A stretch of 64,000 bases of DNA from Atlantibacter subterraneus (GCF_027853245.1 NZ_JAPTZM010000001.1), one strand, 5' to 3'. Numbered from the stretch's first letter, positions 9,310 to 18,194 are shown. Program-made: numbers and translations. The notes: generated by a model from the letters alone, not told the origin.

Positions 9310-12300
9310 GACGCCTCCGCGCGCAGGATCAGCGCCTGGCTGCTGACCCACACTTTGTCGGCTTCGATTTTCACCGGCCAGGCGCGCACCGCCTGCTGGC
9401 TACTGCCCTGAAAACAGCCGTCGCGCAGGCGAATTTTCTGTTTATAGAGCGGGGAAATTACCACCGGCTCCCCGGCCACATCGCCCAGCAGGCCGCGCGA
9501 CAGCACGTTGGCGTCGCTGTCCGGCTCGCGGTTATCCAGCGCGTAGACCGTCTCGTTAAAGCGGAACAGCGCAATCTGTAGCGTACCCAGCCGCGCGCCA
9601 ATGCCCGCATCCGCCGGGATCTCGTCGAGGCGGCACACCTCCTGCCACAGGCGCGACGTCGGCGCGGCCTCCTGCTGCTGCGGTACGCTCACCAGTTGCG
9701 GCTGATCGCGCAGCATCTGGCGCTGCACCGCTTCGTCCGGCATCTCGCTGTTGACGTAGCTTTTGAACAGCGCCAGCCGGTCCGGGCTGTTGAGGGTGGT
9801 TTGCCATTCGCACTGGTAGCTTTCAATTACCTGGGCCATTTCGCGCTCCAGCTCGTCGCAGATGCCGAGGCTGTCGTGCAAAATCACCGCCTGAAGATAG
9901 GCCAGCCCGCCCTCCAGGTTATCCATCCAGGTGCTGGTGCGCTGGAGCCGGTCGGCGGTGCGGATATAGAACATCAGGAAGCGATCCACGGTGCGCAGCA
10001 GCGTGGCGCTATCCAGATCGCTGGCAAACAGATCGGCATGGCGCGGTTTCATACCGCCGTTGCCGCACACGTACAGGTTCCAGCCCTTTTCGGTGGCGAT
10101 CACGCCGACGTCTTTACCCTGAGCTTCGGCGCATTCCCGGGTGCAGCCGGATACCGCCATTTTGATTTTGTGCGGCGCACGCAGCCCCTTGTAGCGGTGC
10201 TCCAGCTCGACCGCCAGCCCGGTGGAGTCCTGCACGCCGTAGCGGCACCAGGTGGAGCCGACGCAGGATTTCACGGTGCGCAGGGATTTACCGTAGGCGT
10301 GGCCGGTTTCAAACCCGGCGTCCACCAGCTCGCGCCAGATCGGCGGCAACTGCTCCAGCCGCGCGCCAAACAGGTCGATACGCTGGCCGCCGGTGACTTT
10401 GCTGTAAAGGTTATAGCGTTTGGCGATCTCGCCGATGGCGATCAGCCCGTCTGGCGTCACTTCCCCGGCGGGCATCCGCGGCACAATCGAATAGGTGCCG
10501 TCTTTCTGGATATTGGCGAAGTAGCGGTCGTTGGTGTCCTGCAACGGTAAATGACCGGGCTTGAGCAAATATTCATTCCAGCATGACGCCAGCACCGATC
10601 CCACCAGCGGCTTGCAGATTTCACAGCCGTGGCCACGCCCGTAGCGGCTAATCAACTGGTTGAAGCTGCGGATATGGTTGACGCGCACCAGGTGATAGAT
10701 CTCCTGGCGCGAGTACGCGAAGTGCTCGCAGATGTCTTTTTTGACCTCCACGCCCTGCTGTTCCAGCTGATAATCCAGTACCTGTTTCACCAGTGCGCTA
10801 CAGCCGCCGCAGCCGGTGGCGGCTTTGGTGCAGGTTTTCAGGGCGTCGAGGCTGGTTGCGCCGTCGCTGACCGCCTGGCAGATTTGAGCTTTGCTGACGT
10901 TATGACAGGAACAGATTTGCGCGCTGTCGGGCAGCGCCGCCACGCCGAGCCCCTTCACGGCGTTGGGCGAACTGGCGGGCAGGATCAGGGTTTCCGGCTG
11001 GGCGGGCAGCGCCATATCGTTGAGCATCATCTGCAACAGCGTGGCGTAATCGCTGCTGTCGCCCACCAGCACGCCGCCGAGCAGGCGTTTGTTATCCGCG
11101 CAGACCACGATTTTCTTGTAGGTTTGCGCCGGGCCGTTGGTCCACTGATAGCTCTGCGCGCCGGGCGTCGCGCCGTGGGCATCGCCGAACGACGCCACGT
11201 CCACGCCCAGCAGCTTGAGTTTAGTGCTCATATCCGCGCCGCTGAACAGCGCGTTTTCGCCGTTAAGATTTGCCACCACCACCCGCGCCATCTGATAGCC
11301 AGGGGCAACCAGCCCGAAGATTTTGCCCTGCCACAGGGCGCATTCGCCGATGGCGCTGATGCGCGGATCGCTGGTCAGGCAGCGGTCGTCAATCACGATA
11401 CCGCCGCGCTCGCCCAGCTCAAGGCCGGCCTGACGCGCGAGTGCATCCTGTGGACGAATACCGGCGGAAAACACCACCAGATCGGTTTCCAGGCTCTGCT
11501 CATCGGCAAAATGCAGCGCCAGGCCAGTTTCCGTGGCGCGGATCTCCCTGGTGGATTTACTGGTATGAACGCTGACGCCGAGGGCGCTGATTTTCTCGCG
11601 CAGCATCGCTGCGCCGGAAGAATCGAGCTGCACCGCCATCAGATTGGGCGCGAACTCCACCACATGGGTTTCCAGCCCGAGCTGTTTCAGGGCGTTGGCG
11701 GCTTCGAGGCCCAGCAGCCCGCCGCCGATCACCACGCCGCGCGTGGCGGTTTTCGCCCGCTCGCGGATGGCGTCCAGGTCATCCAGGGTGCGGTAGACAA
11801 AGCAGCCCGGTTGCTGATGCCCCGGCACCGGCGGCACAAACGGCCAGGAGCCGGTGGCCAGCACCAGCCGATCCCAGCAGGTTTCCCGGCCTTCGGCATC
11901 GCGCACCAGCTGACGTTCGCGGTCGATATCGACAATTTTACAGCCGGTACGCAATTCGATACCGCTGGCGGCAAAGAAATCGTCCTGCACCATAGAAAGC
12001 GATTCGGCGCTGCGTCCGGCGAAATACTCCGACAGATGCACCCGGTCGTAAGCGGCGTGGCGCTCCTCGCCAAACACGATGATGTGGTACTGCTGATGCA
12101 GCCCGGCGTTGACGCACTGCTCAAGGAAATGGTGGCCCACCATGCCGTGGCCGATAACCACTAACGTTGCTTTGCTCATTTCATCGCTTCCTGCAGCCAG
12201 CGGCTGCGGTTGGTCAATATCGAAAAGCAGCCCGGCGTGGGGGTCAACCGGCTGCTGGAACTGGTTCATCAGGCGCGGTGCGGCGTCGGTATCGCCCATC

Positions 12301-13373
12301 AGCAGCAGCGCCGAAAGTTTGCCGTCGCGCAGCAGCAAGCGGCGGTAATGGCCGCTGAGCGGGTCAAAACTGGTGAGGGTCTGGCAGGTGGCCGTGGGGT
12401 TGATGTCGCCCGCGCTGAACAGATCGATGCCGGTGACTTTTAAGCGCGTGCCGCGCGGCTGATAGTGAAAATCACCCTGCGGCTGGCCCGCCAGCCGGGC
12501 CGCCAGCACGTCCGCCTGGGCCAGGCACGGGGCCACTAATCCCCACAGCGCGCCGTTAAATTCGCAGCATTCGCCGATGGCGCTGATGCCCGGCAGCGCG
12601 GTTCGCAGCTGGCCATCCACCAGAATGCCCCGGTTGCAGGGCACGCCCGCTGCGCTGGCAAGCTGGCTATTGGGCTTGACGCCGGTGGCGATAATCACGC
12701 GCGAGGCCGGGAGCGCATCGCCGTTGCTGAGCGTAACGTGATGCGCGCCGATATCGGTCAGCGTCTGGCCCAGCACGCAGCGGATACCGCGCGCCTCCAG
12801 CCGTTCCGCCAGCAGACGCGCCGCCTGTTCATCCAGCTGCTGTTCCATCAGCCGCGCGGCCAGATGCACCAGCGTCACCGGAATAGCGCGCTGGGCCAGC
12901 GCCGCAGCGGCTTCCACGCCCAGCAGCCCACCGCCGAGCACTACCGCCGGGCCGTGATGGCGCAAAATCGCCTCCACATCCTTTTGGGTGCGAAACGCGT
13001 GAACGTGCGGCTGCTGATGGCCGTTAATCGGCGGGATAAACGGCACCGAGCCGGTGGCGAATACCAGTTCATCCCAGCGCAGCTGCTGGCGTTGGATGGT
13101 GACGGTGCGTTGCTCAACGTTCACCGCCAGCACCGGTTCATTGCTCAGCACGGTGACACCGTGAGCCTGATACCACGCCAGCGGGTGCAGGGTGGTATCG
13201 GCTGCGCTTTTCTCGCCGCCGAGCACCGGCGACAGCAGGATGCGGTTATAGGCCACCCCCGGCTCGTCGCCGATCAGCGTAATGGCGTAGCGCGTCGGGG
13301 CCAGTTGCAGCAGTTGCTCCACCAGCCGGACCGCCGCCATGCCGTTACCGACAATCACCAGTTGCGTCGTCAT
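9306..13373 (-). CDS. nasB: Fused NasC-NasB: NADH:nitrate-reductase electron-transfer flavoprotein joined to siroheme nitrite reductase
   Basis: One uninterrupted 1355-codon frame. Residues 1-398 are a pyridine-nucleotide-disulfide-type FAD/NAD module (start M-T-T-Q-L-V-I-V-G-N-G-M-A) matching NasC. From Met399 (complement of 12177-12179) the remaining 957 residues are a complete NasB/NirB: a second FAD/NAD module (M-S-K-A-T-L-V-V-I-G-H-G-M-V-G), a BFD [2Fe-2S] domain (C-S-C-H-N-V and C-G-G-C), the siroheme/[4Fe-4S] core (C-V-G-S-T-W-C-R-Y-G and G-C-T-R-E-C-A-E), and a C-terminal NirD-like Rieske fold lacking Rieske cysteines. In Klebsiella these are separate genes. GGA-N6-GA precedes the internal ATG, so independent NasB translation is possible. 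A one-base indel at the junction GATGAAATGAGC could create or destroy the fusion. Start at 13373 has GAGGAG. Confidence 0.9.
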   Translation of the reverse strand: MTTQLVIVGNGMAAVRLVEQLLQLAPTRYAITLIGDEPGVAYNRILLSPVLGGEKSAADTTLHPLAWYQAHGVTVLSNEPVLAVNVEQRTVTIQRQQLRWDELVFATGSVPFIPPINGHQQPHVHAFRTQKDVEAILRHHGPAVVLGGGLLGVEAAAALAQRAIPVTLVHLAARLMEQQLDEQAARLLAERLEARGIRCVLGQTLTDIGAHHVTLSNGDALPASRVIIATGVKPNSQLASAAGVPCNRGILVDGQLRTALPGISAIGECCEFNGALWGLVAPCLAQADVLAARLAGQPQGDFHYQPRGTRLKVTGIDLFSAGDINPTATCQTLTSFDPLSGHYRRLLLRDGKLSALLLMGDTDAAPRLMNQFQQPVDPHAGLLFDIDQPQPLAAGSDEMSKATLVVIGHGMVGHHFLEQCVNAGLHQQYHIIVFGEERHAAYDRVHLSEYFAGRSAESLSMVQDDFFAASGIELRTGCKIVDIDRERQLVRDAEGRETCWDRLVLATGSWPFVPPVPGHQQPGCFVYRTLDDLDAIRERAKTATRGVVIGGGLLGLEAANALKQLGLETHVVEFAPNLMAVQLDSSGAAMLREKISALGVSVHTSKSTREIRATETGLALHFADEQSLETDLVVFSAGIRPQDALARQAGLELGERGGIVIDDRCLTSDPRISAIGECALWQGKIFGLVAPGYQMARVVVANLNGENALFSGADMSTKLKLLGVDVASFGDAHGATPGAQSYQWTNGPAQTYKKIVVCADNKRLLGGVLVGDSSDYATLLQMMLNDMALPAQPETLILPASSPNAVKGLGVAALPDSAQICSCHNVSKAQICQAVSDGATSLDALKTCTKAATGCGGCSALVKQVLDYQLEQQGVEVKKDICEHFAYSRQEIYHLVRVNHIRSFNQLISRYGRGHGCEICKPLVGSVLASCWNEYLLKPGHLPLQDTNDRYFANIQKDGTYSIVPRMPAGEVTPDGLIAIGEIAKRYNLYSKVTGGQRIDLFGARLEQLPPIWRELVDAGFETGHAYGKSLRTVKSCVGSTWCRYGVQDSTGLAVELEHRYKGLRAPHKIKMAVSGCTRECAEAQGKDVGVIATEKGWNLYVCGNGGMKPRHADLFASDLDSATLLRTVDRFLMFYIRTADRLQRTSTWMDNLEGGLAYLQAVILHDSLGICDELEREMAQVIESYQCEWQTTLNSPDRLALFKSYVNSEMPDEAVQRQMLRDQPQLVSVPQQQEAAPTSRLWQEVCRLDEIPADAGIGARLGTLQIALFRFNETVYALDNREPDSDANVLSRGLLGDVAGEPVVISPLYKQKIRLRDGCFQGSSQQAVRAWPVKIEADKVWVSSQALILRAEAS

Positions 13374-13383
13374 CGGGCACTCC

Positions 13384-14172
13384 TCACGCCGCTTTGGGCT
13401 GCTTTTCATACAGGAAATGGAGGATTTGCTGGCGCAGATGGTGATAGTGCGGATCGTCCGCCAACTGCACCCGGTTGCGCGGTCGTGACAACGTCACATC
13501 AAGGATTTCCCCTACCGTAGCCGCCGGACCGTTGGTCATCATCAGCACCTGGTCGCACAGCAGTACCGCTTCGTCGACGTCGTGAGTGATCAGCACAATG
13601 GTAGTATTCAGCGCCTGCTGGATGCGCATCACCGCATCCTGAAGGTGCGCGCGGGTTAAGGCATCGAGCGCGCCGAACGGCTCATCCATCAGCAGTACTT
13701 TCGGCTTCATCGCCAGCGCCCGGGCAATACCGATGCGCTGCTTCATGCCGCCGGAAATTTCCCCGGGGCGCTTGTCGCGGGCGTGGCCCATCTGCACCTG
13801 TTCGAGGTTGTGCATGATCCACTCGCTGCGCTCGGCGCGGCTCAGGGTGCGGGCAAAGATGTGGTCCACCGCCAGCGCCACGTTCTGATAGCAGGTCAGC
13901 CACGGCAGCAGGGAATGGTTCTGGAACACCACCGCGCGTTCCGGGCCAGGCCCGGCGATTTCACGGTTATCGCACAGCAGGCCGCCTTCGCTCGGCAGCG
14001 TGATGCCCGCGATCAGATTCAGCAGCGTGGATTTGCCGCAGCCGGAGTGGCCGATCAGCCCGACGGTTTCCCCGGCGGCGATATCAAAAGTGACGTTTTG
14101 CAGCGCCAGGAAATCGCCGCCCTGGGTGGCGAAACGCTGGCTGACGTTCTGGACCTGAATAATCGGTTTCAT
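13384..14172 (-). CDS. nasD: Nitrate ABC transporter ATP-binding protein NasD
   Basis: ATPase of the high-affinity nitrate/nitrite uptake system, 262 residues. It carries a Walker A motif (G-H-S-G-C-G-K-S-T), the ABC signature (I-S-G-G-M-K-Q-R), a Walker B motif (V-L-L-M-D-E-P-F-G-A-L-D) and the switch histidine (I-T-H-D-V-D-E-A), in the usual order. It belongs to the NitT/TauT group used for nitrate, sulfonate and related anions. The ATG at 14172 has an AAGGAG site. It lies 10 bp after nasE and 10 bp before the fused nasCB gene, all on one transcript. The protein acts at the cytoplasmic face with NasE and NasF. Confidence 0.95.
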   Translation of the reverse strand: MKPIIQVQNVSQRFATQGGDFLALQNVTFDIAAGETVGLIGHSGCGKSTLLNLIAGITLPSEGGLLCDNREIAGPGPERAVVFQNHSLLPWLTCYQNVALAVDHIFARTLSRAERSEWIMHNLEQVQMGHARDKRPGEISGGMKQRIGIARALAMKPKVLLMDEPFGALDALTRAHLQDAVMRIQQALNTTIVLITHDVDEAVLLCDQVLMMTNGPAATVGEILDVTLSRPRNRVQLADDPHYHHLRQQILHFLYEKQPKAA

Positions 14173-14182
14173 GGTGCGCTCC

Positions 14183-15070
14183 TTATTTTTCCTGCCAGCT
14201 AAAACGACGCGCCAGCAACAGCAGCGCCTGCTCGAGCATCAGCCCCACCACGCCGATAATGACGATGGCGATAATGATGTTTTCAACGTTGAGGTTGTTC
14301 CACTCATTCCAGATCCAGAAGCCGATGCCCAGGCCGCCGGTGAGCATTTCGGCGGCGACGATCACCAGCCAGGCGATGCCGATGGACAGCCGCACCCCGG
14401 TCAAAATTGCCGGCAATACCGCCGGGAACAGGATCCGGCGCATCACCGTCCATTCAGAGAGTTGCAGCACCCGCGCCACGTTGAGGTAGTCGTCCGGGAT
14501 GCGGCGCACCCCGTCGGCGGTGTTAATGACCATCGGCCAGATCGAGCAGATAAAAATGGTCCAGCTGGAGGCCGGTTCGGCGCGCTGAAACAGCAGTAAG
14601 CCGATGGGCAGCCAGGCCAGCGGGCTGACCGGGCGCAGCAGCGCAATCAGCGGGCCAAACATCCGGGCGAAGAACACAAAGCGGCCCGTCAAAAAGCCGA
14701 GCGGAATGCCCACCAGCGCCGCCAGCCCGAAGCCGATGCCGACGCGCTGTAACGACGCCAGCACGTTCCAGCCGATCCCCTGGTCGTTGGGCCCTTCGCG
14801 GTAGAACGGGTCGGCGAACAGGGTCAGGGCCGAATCCAGGGTGCTGAGCGGGCCGGGAAAGCCTTTGCTGTTAACCGACACCAGCTGCCAGGCCACCAGC
14901 GCCAGCCCTAAACCTAATAGCCCCGGCAGCAGGCGCTGCACCAGACTGTTAGCGGCAACGCGCAGGGCCGGATGGCGCTTGCGCACCTGTACCGGCGGCA
15001 GCGCAATCACCTCCGCGCTAATCACTTCTGGCGTGACAACGTCACTCTGCGTGACAGTTTGCTGTTTCAT
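14183..15070 (-). CDS. nasE: Nitrate ABC transporter permease NasE
   Basis: Inner-membrane permease of 295 residues in the BPD_transp_1 family. A cytoplasmic N-terminus of about 35 residues is followed by six hydrophobic segments. The ATPase-contact (EAA) loop is visible around residues 180-215 (A-D-G-V-R-R-I-P-D-D-Y-L-N-V-A-R, then P-A-V-L-P-A-I-L-T-G-V-R). Its start overlaps the nasF stop by 4 bp (ATGA), implying coupled translation. With NasD it would form the translocation pore fed by the periplasmic NasF. Confidence 0.94.
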   Translation of the reverse strand: MKQQTVTQSDVVTPEVISAEVIALPPVQVRKRHPALRVAANSLVQRLLPGLLGLGLALVAWQLVSVNSKGFPGPLSTLDSALTLFADPFYREGPNDQGIGWNVLASLQRVGIGFGLAALVGIPLGFLTGRFVFFARMFGPLIALLRPVSPLAWLPIGLLLFQRAEPASSWTIFICSIWPMVINTADGVRRIPDDYLNVARVLQLSEWTVMRRILFPAVLPAILTGVRLSIGIAWLVIVAAEMLTGGLGIGFWIWNEWNNLNVENIIIAIVIIGVVGLMLEQALLLLARRFSWQEK

Positions 15071-16329
15071 GCTTTGCTCCCCTGATGCGAGATATCGAAG
15101 CTGGCGGCGTAGGACGCCGGGTCCGCGCCGTTCCAGATTTTGCCGTCGAGCAGACGGCTGCTACGCATGGCGTCTTTCGGCAGGCTGACGCCAGTTGCGC
15201 TGGCGGCCTGCTGGTAGATATCGGTGCGGTTGATGCGTTGGGCGATGGCCTGATAATCCGGCTGCTGTTTCAGCAAGCCCCAACGGCGGAACTGGGTGAG
15301 GAACCAGATGCCGTCAGACAGCCACGGATAGCTCACTTCGCCGTCGCGGAAGAACTGCATGCCGTGGCGGTCCTGCCAGCGGCGGCCCGCGCCGTTGTCG
15401 TAATCGCCGAGCATCCGCCCCGTGAGGTACTGCTCTTTGGTATTCAGATAAGCGCGTTTCGCCAGTACCCGGGCGGTCTCCCGGCGGTTGTCATCGCTGG
15501 CGTCGATCCAGCGCGCCGCATCCAGCGTGGCGGAGACCAGCGCCCGCGCGGTGTTCGGGTTCTGCTCTACCCAGTCGTGACGGCAGCCGAGCACTTTTTC
15601 CGGATGATCCGGCCAGATATCCTGGGTGGTCGCGGCGGTAAAGCCGATGCGGTCGTTGATCGCCCGGGCGTTCCAGGGTTCGCCGACGCAAAAGCCCACC
15701 ATGTTGCCGATGCGCATGTTCATGACCATCTGCGGCGGCGGCACCACGACGGTGCGCACATCGGTAAACGGGTTGATGCCTTCGGAGGCCAGCCAGTAAT
15801 AAAGCCACATGGCGTGGGTGCCGGTCGGAAAGGTGTGGGCGAAGGTATAGCTGCCCGGCGCGGACTGGCGCAGGTAGCCAGGCAGATCGCCCAGCGAGCG
15901 AACGCCTTTGTCCAGCAGATCGGTGGAGAGCGTGATCGCCTGGCCGTTGTTGTTGAGGGTCATCAGGCTCGCCATCGCCTGCTTTTTCCCGGCGATGCCC
16001 AGCTCCAGCCCGTACACCATGCCGTACAGGATGTGCGCGGCATCCAGCTCGCCGTACACCAGTTTGTCGCGCACCGCCGCCCAGCTGGCCTCTTTACTGA
16101 GATTGAGTTTGATGCCATAGCGGGCGTCGAAGCCTTTCACCGATGCCATCACCAGCGGCGCGCAGTCGGTTAATGGGATAAACCCCACGTTAACCTGCTG
16201 GCGCTCCGGCTGGTCAGAGCCTGCCGCCCAGACGCTGCTCGCCAGCCCCGGCATCATCAAAACGCCGCCCAGTGCGGCTCCCGTCTGAATAAAGCGGCGG
16301 CGGGAAAGCCCTCGTTGTGTTTCGCTCAT
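15067..16329 (-). CDS. nasF: Periplasmic nitrate-binding protein NasF (Tat-exported)
   Basis: Substrate-binding component of the nitrate ABC importer, 420 residues from the ATG at 16329 (GGAGCAGCC precedes it). The N-terminus M-S-E-T-Q-R-G-L-S-R-R-R-F-I-Q-T-G-A has the twin-arginine S-R-R-x-F motif followed by a hydrophobic stretch, so export by Tat is predicted. The body is of the NrtA/NasF type (V-G-F-I-P-L-T-D-C-A-P-L-V near residue 50). An upstream in-frame start would add ten residues read through the terminator hairpin, so it was not chosen. It is the first gene of the operon and its leader carries the NasR-controlled attenuator. Confidence 0.95.
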   Translation of the reverse strand: MSETQRGLSRRRFIQTGAALGGVLMMPGLASSVWAAGSDQPERQQVNVGFIPLTDCAPLVMASVKGFDARYGIKLNLSKEASWAAVRDKLVYGELDAAHILYGMVYGLELGIAGKKQAMASLMTLNNNGQAITLSTDLLDKGVRSLGDLPGYLRQSAPGSYTFAHTFPTGTHAMWLYYWLASEGINPFTDVRTVVVPPPQMVMNMRIGNMVGFCVGEPWNARAINDRIGFTAATTQDIWPDHPEKVLGCRHDWVEQNPNTARALVSATLDAARWIDASDDNRRETARVLAKRAYLNTKEQYLTGRMLGDYDNGAGRRWQDRHGMQFFRDGEVSYPWLSDGIWFLTQFRRWGLLKQQPDYQAIAQRINRTDIYQQAASATGVSLPKDAMRSSRLLDGKIWNGADPASYAASFDISHQGSKA

Positions 16330-16340
16330 GGCTGCTCCAA

Positions 16341-16384
16341 TAAAAAAGGCGTCCAACAATGCGTGAACATTGCAGGACGCCTTT
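16341..16384 (-). terminator. Leader terminator (3:4 hairpin) of the nasF operon, the NasR attenuation target
   Basis: Minus strand: a strong stem pairing AAAGGCGTCC with GGACGCCTTT, extended by GCAATG/CATTGT around a short loop, is followed by a run of T, only 12 bases before the nasF start codon. A factor-independent terminator inside the leader of its own operon is the known K. oxytoca nasF arrangement: it stops transcription unless NasR with nitrate or nitrite binds the upstream hairpin. Confidence 0.9.
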
Positions 16385-16398
16385 ATCCTTATCGCCGG

Positions 16399-16416
16399 GA
16401 AGCCGCCGTTGGCTTC
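16399..16416 (-). promoter_or_regulatory. NasR-binding RNA hairpin (1:2 hairpin, hexaloop) in the nasF leader
   Basis: Minus strand GAAGCC-AACGGC-GGCTTC: a six-base-pair stem closing a six-base loop with A at loop position 1 and G at position 4. These are the positions reported to matter in RNA targets of ANTAR-domain antiterminators. It lies about 22 bases after the inferred transcription start and 15 bases before the terminator stem, the order expected for NasR antitermination. Confidence 0.82.
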
Positions 16417-16448
16417 TCTGCGATTTGTGTTGTGGTCAGTAACGGATT

Positions 16449-16464
16449 TGCAATTGCTGTGCCA
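16449..16464 (-). promoter_or_regulatory. Sigma-54 (RpoN) promoter of nasF
   Basis: Minus strand TGGCAC-AGCAA-TTGCA is an exact -24/-12 sigma-54 promoter. It places the transcript start near 16438 and gives a leader of about 110 bases that holds both hairpins. Nitrogen limitation acting through NtrC is therefore expected. TATGGTGCGC and GGTGTGCACC further upstream (16516-16555) are weak NtrC half-site candidates. Confidence 0.9.
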
Positions 16465-16553
16465 GAAATTGAGGCCGTGCTTTCCGGGGTTTCAGCGATT
16501 TTTTGTGAGCCAGCGCACCATAAGCTGTCACGCTCTGCCCCGCCGGTGTGCAC

Positions 16554-17756
16554 CTACCTCTTTGGAGTGACCGACCACAGCGAGGCGCTGAGCAGCAGCG
16601 AACGGGCGATATCCACCATCCGCTGGTTCTGGTTCATGGCCAGTTTACGCAGCTGCTGCCAGGCGAGTTCTTCGCTGATGCCCTGATGGTTCATCAGCAG
16701 GCTTTTGGCTTTATCGATGGTTTTACGCTCTTCGAGCGTTTCCTGAAGCGAGGTCAATTCACGGCTGAGTTTTTCCAGCTCGCGCGCCTGCTGGCGCACC
16801 AGCGGCAGCAGATGACGCTCCACCGGCGCGGCTTTCACGCTGCTCTGCTGCACCACCCATGCGGCTAACGCCGTTTCACCGGGATGCGCGTCATCGACTG
16901 TATGTTGTAACGAACGTTGCGCCACGGCGGAAAGCGTGTCGATCAGCCGGGTCTCAATCAGCCGCAGCGCGTCAAGGCGCTGGGTCTGGATATCAAACCA
17001 GCGCGCCGCCGACTGGGGGTTTGCCGGAATGCGGGTGCAGGCTTCGCGGCGCATCTGTTCGATGTCCCGGGTGGCCTCTGCGCTGTCGCGAAACATCGCG
17101 GCCTGCTCCGGTTCCGTCAGCGAAAGAAACGTGGCAAAGCTGTGCTGCTGGGCGTCGATGCGGTCCACCAGCATCTGGCGCAGCGCGGCATCAAATTCGC
17201 CACGGGTAAAGCCAATCGCGCCGACCGCCCGCTCCTGGCCGACCCACTCTTTGCCCTGCATCAGGCTATACAGCGCGGTCAGCGCCTGGGCGACCTGCGG
17301 ATCGCTTAGCGTATCGTTGGCTTCCGGGATGATTTCCATCAGCGGCTGCACGGTGCGGTTAAAGCGCTCCATAGCCTGTTCAGGCGTGATGCGCAGGATG
17401 CGGATTTCCTCACGCAAGGCGCTTAATCCTTCCAGAAACCACAGCGCGCAGGCCAGTTTCGCCGCCGCATTGCCGTTCATCAGGGCGTGGTGTTCGGTTA
17501 GCCACTGTTGGAAAGCAGCCAGCGACTCATCCACCTGCCGGGCGCTGTGCTGTAACTGCGGCCCAAACAATTCGCCCCGGGAACAGAGCCAGACGTTAGA
17601 TGCGCCGCGCTCGCGCTGGAGCGTATGCACCAGTTGGCTAATCAGCGTGGCGAATTCACCCAACCGGGCAAGGTGCTGTAACTGCTGCTGTTGCTGGCGA
17701 CGGGTATAGTGAAACCATTCCAGCGCGGATTGCGGGCGTGGCGCCTGTTGATTCAT
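16554..17756 (-). CDS. nasR: Nitrate- and nitrite-responsive antiterminator NasR
   Basis: RNA-binding positive regulator of the nas operon, 400 residues. The N-terminal three-quarters is a NIT sensor domain (L-V-H-T-L-Q-R-E-R-G-A-S-N near residues 43-55, the Q-x-E-R-G-x-S motif). The last about 60 residues form an ANTAR domain (E-E-R-K-T-I-D-K-A-K-S-L-L-M-N-H then E-E-L-A-W-Q-Q-L-R-K-L-A-M). Nitrate or nitrite binding lets the ANTAR domain hold the leader hairpin and stop terminator formation upstream of nasF. It lies directly upstream of nasF in the same orientation but is separated by the sigma-54 promoter and leader, so it is expressed independently. The ATG at 17756 is 84 bp from the divergent ychN. 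Confidence 0.96.
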   Translation of the reverse strand: MNQQAPRPQSALEWFHYTRRQQQQQLQHLARLGEFATLISQLVHTLQRERGASNVWLCSRGELFGPQLQHSARQVDESLAAFQQWLTEHHALMNGNAAAKLACALWFLEGLSALREEIRILRITPEQAMERFNRTVQPLMEIIPEANDTLSDPQVAQALTALYSLMQGKEWVGQERAVGAIGFTRGEFDAALRQMLVDRIDAQQHSFATFLSLTEPEQAAMFRDSAEATRDIEQMRREACTRIPANPQSAARWFDIQTQRLDALRLIETRLIDTLSAVAQRSLQHTVDDAHPGETALAAWVVQQSSVKAAPVERHLLPLVRQQARELEKLSRELTSLQETLEERKTIDKAKSLLMNHQGISEELAWQQLRKLAMNQNQRMVDIARSLLLSASLWSVTPKR

Positions 17757-17840
17757 GTCATACTCCCGAAGTCATTACCGCTTTACTCTGGTCAGCAATT
17801 AACAAAGCAATAACCATGCCCAAACGGCAAAGGAGTTAAC

Positions 17841-18194
17841 GTGCAAAATATCGTGATTATCGCTAACGGCGCGGCCTATGGCAGCGAGTCGCTGTTTAAC
17901 AGCCTGCGTCTGGCTATCGCCCTGCGCGAACAGCAGGACGACATCAGTCTGAAACTGTTTTTAATGTCGGATGCGGTGACGGCAGGCATTCGCGGCCAGA
18001 AACCCGCAGAAGGCTATAACATTCAGCAGATGCTGGAGATCCTCACCGCCCAGAATGTGCCGGTGAAACTGTGTAAGACCTGCACCGACGGGCGCGGCGT
18101 TTCCGGGCTGCCGCTGATTGATGGCGTGGAGATCGGCACGCTGGTCGAGCTGGCGCAGTGGACGCTGGCGGCGGATAAAGTTCTGACTTTCTGA
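17841..18194 (+). CDS. ychN: DsrE/F-like protein YchN
   Basis: Small cytoplasmic protein of 117 residues, near-identical to E. coli YchN along its whole length. It has the DsrE-fold start (I-V-I-I-A-N-G-A-A-Y-G-S-E-S) and a conserved cysteine pair in K-L-C-K-T-C-T-D-G-R-G, which suggests a sulfur-handling or redox role shown for related DsrE/TusD proteins; the function of YchN is not established. The start is GTG with a strong AAAGGAG five bases upstream. In E. coli it sits beside ychO; here the whole nas region lies between the two. Confidence 0.93.
   Translation: MQNIVIIANGAAYGSESLFNSLRLAIALREQQDDISLKLFLMSDAVTAGIRGQKPAEGYNIQQMLEILTAQNVPVKLCKTCTDGRGVSGLPLIDGVEIGTLVELAQWTLAADKVLTF

Noticed and set aside
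10629..12164. Open frame of 511 codons on the plus strand within the nitrite reductase gene
   Set aside because: Antisense to a clearly conserved enzyme; the product is low-complexity and has no family motif.
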